Assembly (NCBI GenBank): GCA_003586115.2
Contig: QVOM02000102.1
Location: 2,383,856 to 2,447,855, forward strand
Source: Salvator merianae
Lineage: Eukaryota; Chordata; Lepidosauria; Squamata; Teiidae
DNA length: 64,000 bases
Direction: 5' to 3'
Shown: positions 55,033-64,000 of the stretch, piece by piece
How the letters are laid out: every line of letters begins with the position of its first letter
Numbering within the stretch: position 1 is the first letter of the stretch
The notes under the pieces: model-generated
Seen by the model: only the letters and a program-made list of their open reading frames with translations
Database searches by the model: none
Told to the model about the DNA's origin: nothing
Position numbers and translations under genes: made by a program

Positions 55033-56044
55033 ATAAAGCTTCAAGTTTCACAGCTCAAATAAACACATTTAAATGAATATGGTCAAATGAAAGCATTTCA
55101 TTAACTTTTTCAGCACAATGTTCTTTCATAGCAGATTACCATTTTGATACACATAAAGCAAGCTGATGATTGAAAAGAAAAGATGTGCAAAGAACTACAA
55201 TTTAGGTGATTAAATAAAACAAATGTCAAAAAATTATGTATCTGTTCCAAACATCATTCCAAACAGTCTTCATGTAGGTAATTACAACAGAAGAGATGGT
55301 ACTGGAGACTACCTTAAAAGCTTAGATTTCCAACATTATTATCTTCTGATTGTAGAACATAATGAAGTCTTCACAGCCCTACATATATATTAAAAAGCCT
55401 TCCTCTGACAAGCCATTCCAATTTTCATTTTCACTCATAGAATGATGATAGATCATAATCCTCATGTTAATGAAGAATTTATATTTGGAAAGACACACTG
55501 ACATGTGCCCCCATGCAAGGCTGTAACCTGTTCTAGTAAACAGAAACAGAGTAAATATTTTTATGCTTATTTCAGCAAGCATTTTATGGGGTAACCTAGA
55601 TATAGCTACTATTAAGTTCTAATCAATGCTGTGTAAATGCAAAGAAATCTCTACCTTGCCTGGTGTGTGTTTTTTCTGTATACAGCTTCTAAATAACATG
55701 TTGTTGCTGCTGTCATTGTCACCATTTATTTACTTTTTTTTCTCAATGATCCTAGACATCAAAAGACCTGTCCTAAAGCTCTAATTTTTGAAGCCCATCT
55801 ATTTGTTTCTAATTGTAGGAGTTTTGGATGGCTACATTTGGAGAGAGGTGGGCTTCATTTTCTCCCTGTTTCTCATGTTCCCCAGATTTTATTTCAGTTT
55901 CCTCTGTTTTTTAATATGGGTATTGTGTGTACAGTTTTGCATTTTTTCCTGTTTGTTTTATTAACAATTATGTCTCACCATTTTCTCAAAGAATTCAGGT
56001 TGACAAACAGTCTTCTCATTTCCTTCACTACAAGGGCAGAGAGT
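55033..56044. other. Unassigned sequence
   Basis: Nothing recognised upstream of the second LTR-like copy. Confidence 0.45.
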
Positions 56045-56562
56045 TGTAGCCAACAGTCATCCAGAATGCATAGCCCTGTCATACAGAAGCAAGAGCACAG
56101 GCATTATTAGCCCTGCCATACAGGAGCAGGAGCAGGAGCAGGAGCACAAACATTCTTACTATATACAAATGGACATGGATTCCATGAAATATAACTGTCA
56201 GAAAGGTTTCAAATACAGGGAAAATGACCAGAATTCTGGACTCTGTAGAGACCAAATTTCCTCTACTTGCATCCATTTTTGAAAGGACAAGCCTTTCTGC
56301 AAAAAGAGCACAATTTTTCCTTTATCTCATGAAGAAAGTTACTGGCTGCTTGAGTCAGCTCAAGAAATAATGCATTAATGGTTAACGAAAGATTTGGGCA
56401 AGTGTCTGGCCATCAAAACTAGTCCTATTGTCCAAGCCTACAACTTGATAACTTCTCATTAAGAATGCAAACAGCAGAATTTAAGCTCATCAAACAGTGT
56501 AGTCTGTTTATCTCTCTATGTGACCCAACACACATTCTTTGCCCAAGTACTTGGAGAAAGAA

Positions 56563-56570
56563 TATAAAAG
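56563..56570 (+). promoter_or_regulatory. TATA box of LTR-like repeat, copy 2
   Basis: TATAAAAG in the segment shared with 9774-9781. Confidence 0.5.
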
Positions 56571-57271
56571 TTCAGGTTTTTCCATTAGGAAAAACAGACA
56601 AGAAGTCAGGAAGAAGGCACAATTAACTAGGAAAAGAGGAAGAATGAAGAATGATCATCTTTCTCAGCCCCATTTTACCTGGGTGAGAGCTGCTTTTACC
56701 TCCCTCCTGAAATGGAGAGGGAACAGATTTTTCTAAGAAGCTGCTTTATCCTACTGCTTGCTTGCAGTTTCCATTATTTTCAATTTTAGCTGATTTCTCT
56801 TGAAGTGGGATTCCGTATCTCTCTCCATGCCCCTTGGCAAAAGAGCTGTTTTTTTTTTGTTTTTTTTTCCCCTAAAAGAGTGAGGGCTGTGGAGCATCTT
56901 CTACTTCCCAATCGCTGGCTTTTTAACCCATTTGTTTGCAAGAGACTGATGCATCTTTTCCACAAAATTTTCCTTTATGGGATGGTGAAGATTTACCTGG
57001 AGAAGACTACAGATGGGTGAGATTTACCCCTTTAGTGCTAGGAACCTCTCTAGTCTCCATTGCTAGCTCCCAGACTCTTTCTCTCTTCACCCCTTCCCCT
57101 CCCCTTTCACACACACTACCTAGGTCTCCTTACCTAAGTTTGGAGCCAAGGCTTTTTCTTTTCCTTTCTCAAGTGCCCATCTACCTATGCTACCTATGAA
57201 ACTTGCTACTTCTAACAAATTACATTGTTTATTGCTATTTCTTTGGATTTCAAGTCTTGTTATTGGGTTCT

Positions 57272-57277
57272 AATAAA
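57272..57277 (+). promoter_or_regulatory. Poly(A) signal of LTR-like repeat
   Basis: AATAAA located about 140 bp before the 3' end of the repeat, as expected for the end of an R region. Confidence 0.45.
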
Positions 57278-57416
57278 GATGAAAATGCACCATTATTTTC
57301 AAGGATTACCTCCTCTTTATTTCGACTTTTTGTGACAGTTTAGCGTTATTAAAACCTGCCCCGATAAATCAATCCCTAAATTGGTTTATTGCCTGGGGTG
57401 GCTAATTCCCAAAACA

Positions 57417-59446
57417 AAAACATTTTCCCCAGTGCACAGCCTGAAACAGAGTCAGTGACTGTCCCAAGGTTATCCTGTGAACTTCCATGGCCAAGGGGAT
57501 TTAGACCCTGGCCTCTCAGAACATAACCACAGGATTACATTAGCTTTGAATGGATTTCTGCAAGTAGTTTTCCTTAAATTAATGTTATTCTGTATATTAT
57601 GGCCACAGATATATGCAGTTGCATATACCTTTTGCTTTAATAGAAGATTTGCATGCTATGAAGATTTCTACACTTCTGTCTCCTGTCAAATCAAGGGCCT
57701 CATAGTGAAGTGAGGGAATAACAACTATGAATCTATCCTGGAATTAGTTTATGAAGAATGTACGCCACTGCTATTGGCTCCAATATAGGCACTGTCTGGA
57801 ATTTAAGGGCAACTTCTCCATGAGCACCTGAGGCATGCACTGGAGAGATCATTCCTCATCCAGAAAATGTGTTATAGATCAGGAGCATGATGAGAAGTGA
57901 GGAACATGCTGGTGGCTGCCTGCTTGAGAGCCAATTCCCCACATCTACCTTTGAGTCTGGGAGTTTGCAGGTGGGGACATTTCCCCATTGCCCCGTAACT
58001 GATGCCAGAAGTGGGTCAATCTTCTGGAGTCCAGTGAAATGTCATGAGGCCCCAGAAAAGAGCCTTAGCTATCCTGGCCACTGCCATCTGTCTGCACAGC
58101 AGCAGCAGTGATAGGATTATATCTGATTCAGTGAGACTAATTAAGGTGCTCTCCTACTAAAGTACTTTTGTGCATGGATTCTGCATCCTGGCATCCTGAG
58201 GTACACTTTGGTATGTGTATACTATAGCATCAGCACACACATCTGGACTGTGCAGATATTGCTAAGATCAGCATCTGGCTGAGACCATTGTTCATTCTGT
58301 GAAATGGCTTACATGAAGCTCTTTGATGCACAATTTCAAATTTGTTGGATGTAGTGGTATGTGAATGCCTGACTATGGGACAGATACCTTGTCTGTGGCT
58401 GTTTATTTTGTCATGTTTCCACAAGTTTAATATCATTTTCACTTAAGCTGTACCTTTGCAGCACCATGGAGTCACCCTTCCCAAACAACTGGGATAACAC
58501 ATTTCCCACTGTCCCTACATTGATGTAACTGGGGACCCATGCAGCTACTCTGGAGGAAGAAGAAGAAAGGCTTCTTAACCACAGGGTGAGATTTTTCAAC
58601 TCTGATGTCATCCTAATCTTTTAATTGACATCAATGCAGCCATGGAAATGCTGTGAGATAAATTAAGGGGGGCAGCAGTATCTGCACAGAGTGGACAACT
58701 TGGGAGAAGGCTGGAAAAATCAGCCTTTATGTACAGACACAGTGGCTGCCTCCAGACATCACTTATCTATTTCACAATTTATTGACTTACCAGTATAAAG
58801 CACATCCAGAAGTATCACACATTGTTTTACACATTAGATCAATACTCTGCATTTTCACATTTGCAACAGCAGCAAAGTGATATTACAGCTGTGAGATTTA
58901 CTTTCCACATGACCTAACCCTCCTGTCGGTCCATACAGGTGACCAAAAGTATCATGTGAAGTATTTCTGGGTAGTGGAAGCTCACACTGAATTCTTACTG
59001 TAGTTCTTGCACAGTAATCCAAACAGAGCTGAAATTACAGAACAGGATATTGTGCTACAATGGTTTATTTCACCAGTGTAATGATAACCAGGTAAATCAG
59101 GTCTATATTCTGATACTGTATTGGAGGCACTGCAATCTAGTCTGACAAACTACTAAATAATTATGAGATTCTGACCCTGTCTGGATGCAGCCTGTTGTTC
59201 TCAAAAGCAACATGTCTAGTGGCTGTAGAAATGGTCTGCCACAACAGCTCAGGAGAGCTTAAGTCACCTTCTCCAGTATGCTTATCATAGGTGAGTAGAG
59301 ATCCAGTCTTGTTGCTCAGTCACAATAAATGTTGCTGAATAGATTTTTTTTAATGACTTGTTGAGCTATCATGACAAGGGACAAGATTCATAAAAATGTG
59401 AACATTAAGAATGTTTCAACTGCCATCAATTCCAGTCAGCATAACG
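57417..59446. other. Unassigned sequence
   Basis: No exon or repeat family recognised in about 2 kb. Confidence 0.4.
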
Positions 59447-60502
59447 TATGGACATAGGGATGTGCATGAAGCTTTTTCTGCTTTTCATTTCACAGTGAAT
59501 CGAAAACCAGCAAGCTTCATTTTCAATCAAAAAACATGACTGAAAAGAACACTGTTTTCAATTTCGATGCAAAGCTTTGATGATTTTTTTTTTTTTTTTT
59601 TTTGCAAAAGGAAGGTGTCAGGAGAGCTAGGGGAGAGGCACAGTGGGGCCACTGTTCAGCCAGTAGAATTACATGGAAATCTTAGGGGGTGCAGTTAGTG
59701 CCCCATTCAAGCTGCAGTGTCCAAATTCAACATGGAGGTCCGGGGGTGCTCCAGGGACCACTGTGCCAATTTTGGAGGCCATAGCTTGATGTCACCTGGT
59801 GGCCAATAGAATCACACAGAAGTCTGAGGGGGACCACTGTGCCAATTCTTTGCATTTGGGGTGGAGAGATCCCCAAAAAGCCACGAAAAAAGCTGAGGAT
59901 CCTTTTGCTGCTTTCTCATAGCCAACTGTGAGCCTGGAAAGAAAATCCTGAGTGAAATAAGTGCCCCTATCCACCTCTTATGCGCAGCACCCCCACAGCT
60001 GCCATGAAGAAATCACACCAATGAACAGACATGTAACGGAAAACCTTTTCCAAACACTGTATTCCTGTTTTCCTTTACCTTATTAGCTGAGGTGCTGCTT
60101 GCTTTGCTATCCCATTCTTCTATTATCTGACTGACTCTGTGTAGTAGGACAGCTGAGGAGGAGGAGGTCCAAGAAAGATGTACTGCTGTTGGTATGGATG
60201 TGGATGGAGATGCCAGGTTCTCCCCAGTAAAAGTATCAACAGACAGAATTGTTGTTTACTCTGGCACTGGCTCATGTGGCTAACTTCAGCATTAGACCAG
60301 TGAAGGAAGATCTCTGGGACAAAGGCGGCACTAGCTGTGTGAAGGATTGAGAAATGGAGAATGGAGAAGCTGCTGCTGTAGCAGCCTCACCTATAGGTTT
60401 GACCACCTCGGCCAAGGCCTCAGACTGGCCCTCGGGTGCTGACCCTGACAGGTGCTGGTCCAGGGCACTGAGTGTACCCCATGTCATCAGTGGCCTGGCG
60501 TC

Positions 60503-60508
60503 GTGTGT

Positions 60509-60571
<63 letters not shown>
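60503..60571 (+). repeat. Compound microsatellite (GT)n(GA)n
   Basis: About 19 GT units with one ATGT interruption, followed directly by about 15 GA units, inside the hAT element. Confidence 0.97.
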
Positions 60572-60572
<1 letters not shown>

Positions 60573-60879
60573 ACACAATGCACATAGGATTTCTTTCTAC
60601 CTCTTTCCCCTTCCTGCCTCCTTTCCCTTTTTCCTTTCCTTGCTTTCATTTTTTAAGATTCTAATTTCCCCTTTATTCAATGCATTCTCTTTTCCCCTTA
60701 CTTTGTGGCTTTCCTTTCTACTTTTTTGTTATATTATTTGAGAATTATTGGCCCACCTAGTCCTTTCTTTTTTTTTCCCTGGCAGCTTTTGTTGCTGCTG
60801 GATTGGAATAGAGTCACCCATGATCTGATCACTCATCCCACGAAGGCAGCTCGAGAAAGCCCAGCAGGGGCAGGTTGGC

Positions 60880-61560
60880 CTTTAAGAAGATGAGCTGCTC
60901 CACAAGCTGAGCACCCATGGAAGAGCAATGAGATAGCACCATGTCACCAGCCATGGAGAACACCCTCTTGCTCTACACAGATGTTGATGGAGCAGACAGT
61001 TTCTTCTGGGCAACAGCTTCTAAATCTGGCCAGGTTTAGTGATGTTTTGCCCAAAACTCAGATGGGACCATGTCCTTGCCTCCCACTTCCCTCACTAGAT
61101 ACTGCAGAATGGATTGCTCAGCACTATCAAGAGTAGTTGGCTTCCACCATTTCATAGACATGTCACCAAAGCTGAAAACTTCAAACTCCGTGTCGGATAA
61201 TGCCTCCTGGCATACTTCATGACTTACCTCCAAAACCATGCTGCTGGGTCCCCTGCTACCGCTAGTCACAGGGAAAATCCACCACTGGAAGTAAGGGATA
61301 CACTGGGACACCTGGCTCAACCTCTCTGAGTGAAATCTCCTAGTCGTCTGGACCAGGCCCTCTCTCCAGTAAGGGAGCTCATCCACAGGGGCAGCTCTCT
61401 CCTGCAAACTTGGGTCAAGAAGGCATGCCAAAACAGCCACAGACTTCATTCTCAAGGGCTCAATCAGCCTCTTCTCAACTCTAGCCTGCAGCCAACTCAC
61501 CAAGGCACCAATGATTTTTAATGTGAAAATCATTGAAAAATCAGTATCTTTTGAGTTCAT
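60880..61560 (-). pseudogene. hAT transposase C-terminal remnant
   Basis: hAT transposases cut the element at its inverted repeats; their C-terminus is a conserved dimerisation (hATC) domain. The open part (61560-61036) contains VSWLQARVEKRLIEP and VAVLACLLDPSLQE, matching the family's conserved A-x-L-L-D-P segment before the dimerisation domain, and ends FWAKH. After one stop the same frame continues with a W-P-D-L-E-A-V-A block, then LSAPSTSV, a stop, KRVFSMAGDMV, and EQLIFLKANL. This is the classic order (LA.K.LS.PATSV..ER.FS.AG ... L.FL..N). The N-terminal zinc finger and the first catalytic Asp are not found. Pseudogene by stops. Confidence 0.85.
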
Positions 61561-61672
61561 GCATAGATTGCGAAAAATGTGGTTTTTGCATTTTGCATGA
61601 AAATGACAAAAAATCCATTTTCATACAAAATGCAAAAGTGACAAAGTTGTTTGGCACATCCCTATATGGACA

Positions 61673-63400
61673 AGGATTATAGAAATGTAGCATACTGTTT
61701 TTGGAATGTACCACACTGTGTGGTATAGTGACCGGGAATTGTTGCTCTTCTTAGTGTTGCTATCACATCATTTCAGATGATTGATTTGTTTCAAATGTGA
61801 ACATTATAAAATCTCTCTCTCTCTCTCTCTCTTTTGTGAATGGTCTTCACAAAGTCAGTAATATATCTGCTGGTCCTTGATAAAAGGATTTATTTATTTT
61901 CAGGAGAACTGCAGTTAAAATATTTTTAGGCCCTTTTTATTTGCAAAGTAGCTACAGATCTCTCTTGATAAATCTCTTCCCTGACCATTGTTTAAGCCTG
62001 GTGTGTATATTTGCCATTGCTTGATGTAAAATGCATGTGCAGCTAAAAATCTTACCCAGCAATATCATAACATTAGTGAAACAAAAAGTGAAATTATTAA
62101 ATAGGTGCTTCTATGAATATTCAGAAATTCAAAACAAGCACTGCAGTGATGCTTTCAATGTTTCCCTTTTAGAACAGAAACAGTTTTATAAACAGTTGCA
62201 CTTTATTGCTATTTAAATATTACCCTGGCTGATGGCATTATGCAACAAGGGGAAGATGGGAAAGCACTCAGGATTCTTAGGAATCAAAATGAATTTTTAG
62301 TGTCACTGGCAAAACCTAGTGACAAGATCTAATACGATTGTTTCTATTTAAGTCCTGGAACATATGCTTGTCTCATTATACTATCTGTTTTCCATCTTGG
62401 CCTTTCATGCATTTATAATGAATGACCCAAGTAGACTTTGGTTTATGGTTTCATGAGAACATTTTAAAAAACATTTTCTGTCATTTAATGTTATGGTATT
62501 AGCTTTTATAATTACTTTGATTTAAATTTGTATTATTCGTTGTATTCTCTTTCTTTTTTTTTTCTGTTATTATTTTTATACTATAATCTTTGTCAGGTTC
62601 AATACGGCCCCTTTATGGCCCCTAGAATGCATACTGAGGGTACTTTGTCTGCACAGCACTTCCCTCTCAGTGCACATTCAGTGTAGAGACAGAGTGTGGC
62701 ATCTACCTGGATGCCATGCTTTACTTCCATTATGTTGCAAAAAGTGTCATTGCGATGCTTCTGCTTCAGAGCTTTGTTTGCATATTCCATGGTGCTTGCA
62801 TATTCAGACACAGAGAATGGCCTTGTTTCAATTCCAAGGGCAGAGAAAACCATTCTCTCCCATCAAAATTGCAGCAAGAGAATCCACAGTCACAATTTGG
62901 ATGGGTGAGCGAGAGTTTCTCCACCTCCTGCATCAGGATCAATGGTAATTTTCACCCAGGAGAAGGAGGGAGAGGTAGTCTCTACCCTACCATCTCAAAA
63001 TTACAGCCAGTTCTGCCCTGAGGAGTGGAGAGAAAGCCTCCCTTGCTGGTCCAAATAGAGGTTGGGGATTCCTGTGCAGTAATGTTGAGAGGAGAGGGCA
63101 TCTGGTAGCTTGCAGAAAGCATGCTGCTGCTTTGAGCAAAGTGATTGCTTTTCTTAATGAGAAGGGGTCTCCTCTTCCTGTGTAGAAAATGTCTTTGTGT
63201 AGTTTAGAGGGTTAGATGTATTCCTTTCTTTAATTTCAATTTATAAATTATCAAATAATCTATAAGCAGAAATAATTTTATAAACATTTTGAATGCTATT
63301 AGAATGGTACTCCAGACAGTTAAACTGTTTCTTTCTAGTATCTTTTTTTATTTTGCTTTCTTATTCAAATATCCTTTTTAAAACCTCCTTAAAGTTTGAC

Positions 63401-63403
<3 letters not shown>
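61673..63403. other. Unassigned sequence
   Basis: No exon recognised. A (TC)n run lies at 61812-61832. A block at 62595-62760 vaguely resembles 37365-37470 and may be an old repeat. Confidence 0.4.

Positions 63404-63431
<28 letters not shown>
63404..63431 (+). repeat. Poly(A) tract, 28 bp
   Basis: Pure A run with no recognisable retroelement immediately upstream. Confidence 0.95.
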
Positions 63432-63435
<4 letters not shown>

Positions 63436-64000
63436 GTTTCTGAGGTACAGGTGTCTTGCTTCCATATGTCTATGAATAAGCTTCCTGGAACAAGCATCAA
63501 ATTTCAGAGCATCCAGTCTTACCTCTTGAATCATGCGAAAAGAGGGTGAACTCAAATCAGGTGACTCTCTTTCCTACATGACCAGATTTGCAATGCAAAA
63601 AGCCAAATGGTTTGACTGTGAAAATGGTAATAGCATTTGTATTTCAAGCAGAAACCTCTTATAAATTCAGCAACAGCTTTTGGCTATTTATGATTGCTAT
63701 GTACTGCCTGAATACCTAATGAGGAAATAATACATGACAGTATTATGTGATTACTAAGCACTGCTTTCTCTTGATGTGGAATCTCTGATTACATCACATG
63801 AATGATGAAGACATGATTTGGGTAGAGGAATGGGAGGCTTTGAACTAAACGTCTACCACTTTACCTCCTCTCTGGCACTCTTGACTTGCAGACTGACACA
63901 CCCAATTGAGGTCCCTTGGGAAAGCATCTTAGCCACCACATGTATATGAGTGGGGGCAAGAGGCCTTTGTGGCAAATATGTCACCCATGTTTGGCTGTGA
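63432..64000. other. Unassigned sequence to window end
   Basis: Nothing recognised. Confidence 0.5.

Larger units (their letters stand above)
56045..57416 (+). mobile_element. Solo-LTR-like repeat, copy 2
   Basis: About 1.37 kb, colinear with 9123-10610 from TGTAGCCAACA to TTCCCAAAACA. It retains the TATA box and a poly(A) signal AATAAA (57272-57277), in a region where copy 1 has lost the signal. It carries a small GAGCAG expansion at 56120-56143 and a deletion relative to copy 1 near 56510-56550. No internal coding region and no clear short target duplication. LTR identity is inferred from termini and signals. Confidence 0.62.
59455..61664 (-). mobile_element. Group A hAT element with transposase remnant, 2210 bp
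   Basis: Ends TAGGGATGTGCATGAAGC and GTTTGGCACATCCCTA, perfect 8-bp duplication TATGGACA (59447-59454 and 61665-61672). It is the longest Group A copy and the only one with recognisable hAT transposase sequence, read on the minus strand from about 61560 to 60880. The 59600-60470 part is non-coding and contains a partly repeated block (GACCACTGTGCCAATT at about 59756 and 59824). It ties the 8-bp-duplication family to the hAT superfamily. Confidence 0.92.

Noticed and set aside
9123..57416. The two LTR-like copies as the paired LTRs of one provirus
   Set aside because: They are 46 kb apart with unrelated repeats in between and no gag, pol or env sequence.
60272..60664. Open frames with runs of Ser-Leu, Thr-His and Arg-Glu
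   Set aside because: Translation of the (GT)n(GA)n microsatellite.
1..64000. tRNA, rRNA or conserved non-coding RNA genes
   Set aside because: No cloverleaf with A and B box, rRNA core or snRNA signature was seen on either strand by eye.

Overview
This is an AT-rich vertebrate genomic window with no convincing host exon, no tRNA or rRNA gene and no bacterial-type gene. Its repeats are CR1, L2 and L1 retrotransposons side by side, many hAT-like DNA transposons, solo-LTR-like copies and numerous microsatellites. That mixture points to a reptile, most likely a squamate or other lepidosaur. This is inference from repeat content, not from a marker gene. Every long reading frame I could interpret belongs to a transposable element and is broken. 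The rest are chance frames, many of them inside palindromic GC-rich repeats.

Layout. 1-1407 is the 3' part of a CR1. 3.5-5.1 kb holds two fold-back hAT-like MITEs and a GGGA/GGAA tract. 6.3-8.4 kb holds a DNA element with a short ORF1-only L1-like retrocopy inserted against its right end. 9.1-10.6 kb is a solo-LTR-like repeat whose sister copy lies at 56.0-57.4 kb. 11.6-13.8 kb is a GC-rich palindromic DNA element with a hAT element inside it. 14-16.8 kb has two L2 fragments in opposite orientation with a MITE between them. 17-19.9 kb is a very old L1. 20-23 kb is a cluster of DNA elements with 5-bp target duplications. 27.1-29.2 kb is an unclassified 2.1-kb inverted duplication. 32.0-35.2 kb has an old hAT copy and a minus-strand CR1 interrupted by another hAT copy. 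40.3-41.5 kb is a hAT copy carrying a 9-unit, 88-bp palindromic satellite. 42-43.8 kb has a CR1 fragment and two DNA elements. 44.4-50.3 kb is a nearly full-length CR1 (ORF1 esterase, endonuclease, reverse transcriptase, 3' UTR) split by two hAT insertions. 51-53.8 kb has more MITEs and a hAT copy. 59.5-61.7 kb is a 2.2-kb hAT copy that still holds a decayed transposase C-terminus.

Three DNA-transposon groups can be defined from the sequence itself. Group A has ends TAGGGRTGTGCACGAA and 8-bp target duplications; there are eight copies, one with hAT transposase remnants, so its superfamily is supported internally. Group B has ends close to GGCCTKTTCKGCAC and 5-bp target duplications of the form CNNNG, with about eleven copies and no transposase seen. 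Group C is a 160-200 bp fold-back with ends CAGCGGCGG and 8-bp duplications, three copies. Nesting gives a relative chronology: Group B is hit by Group A and by L1, CR1 copies are hit by Group A, and one Group B element is hit by a 178-bp Group B fold-back.
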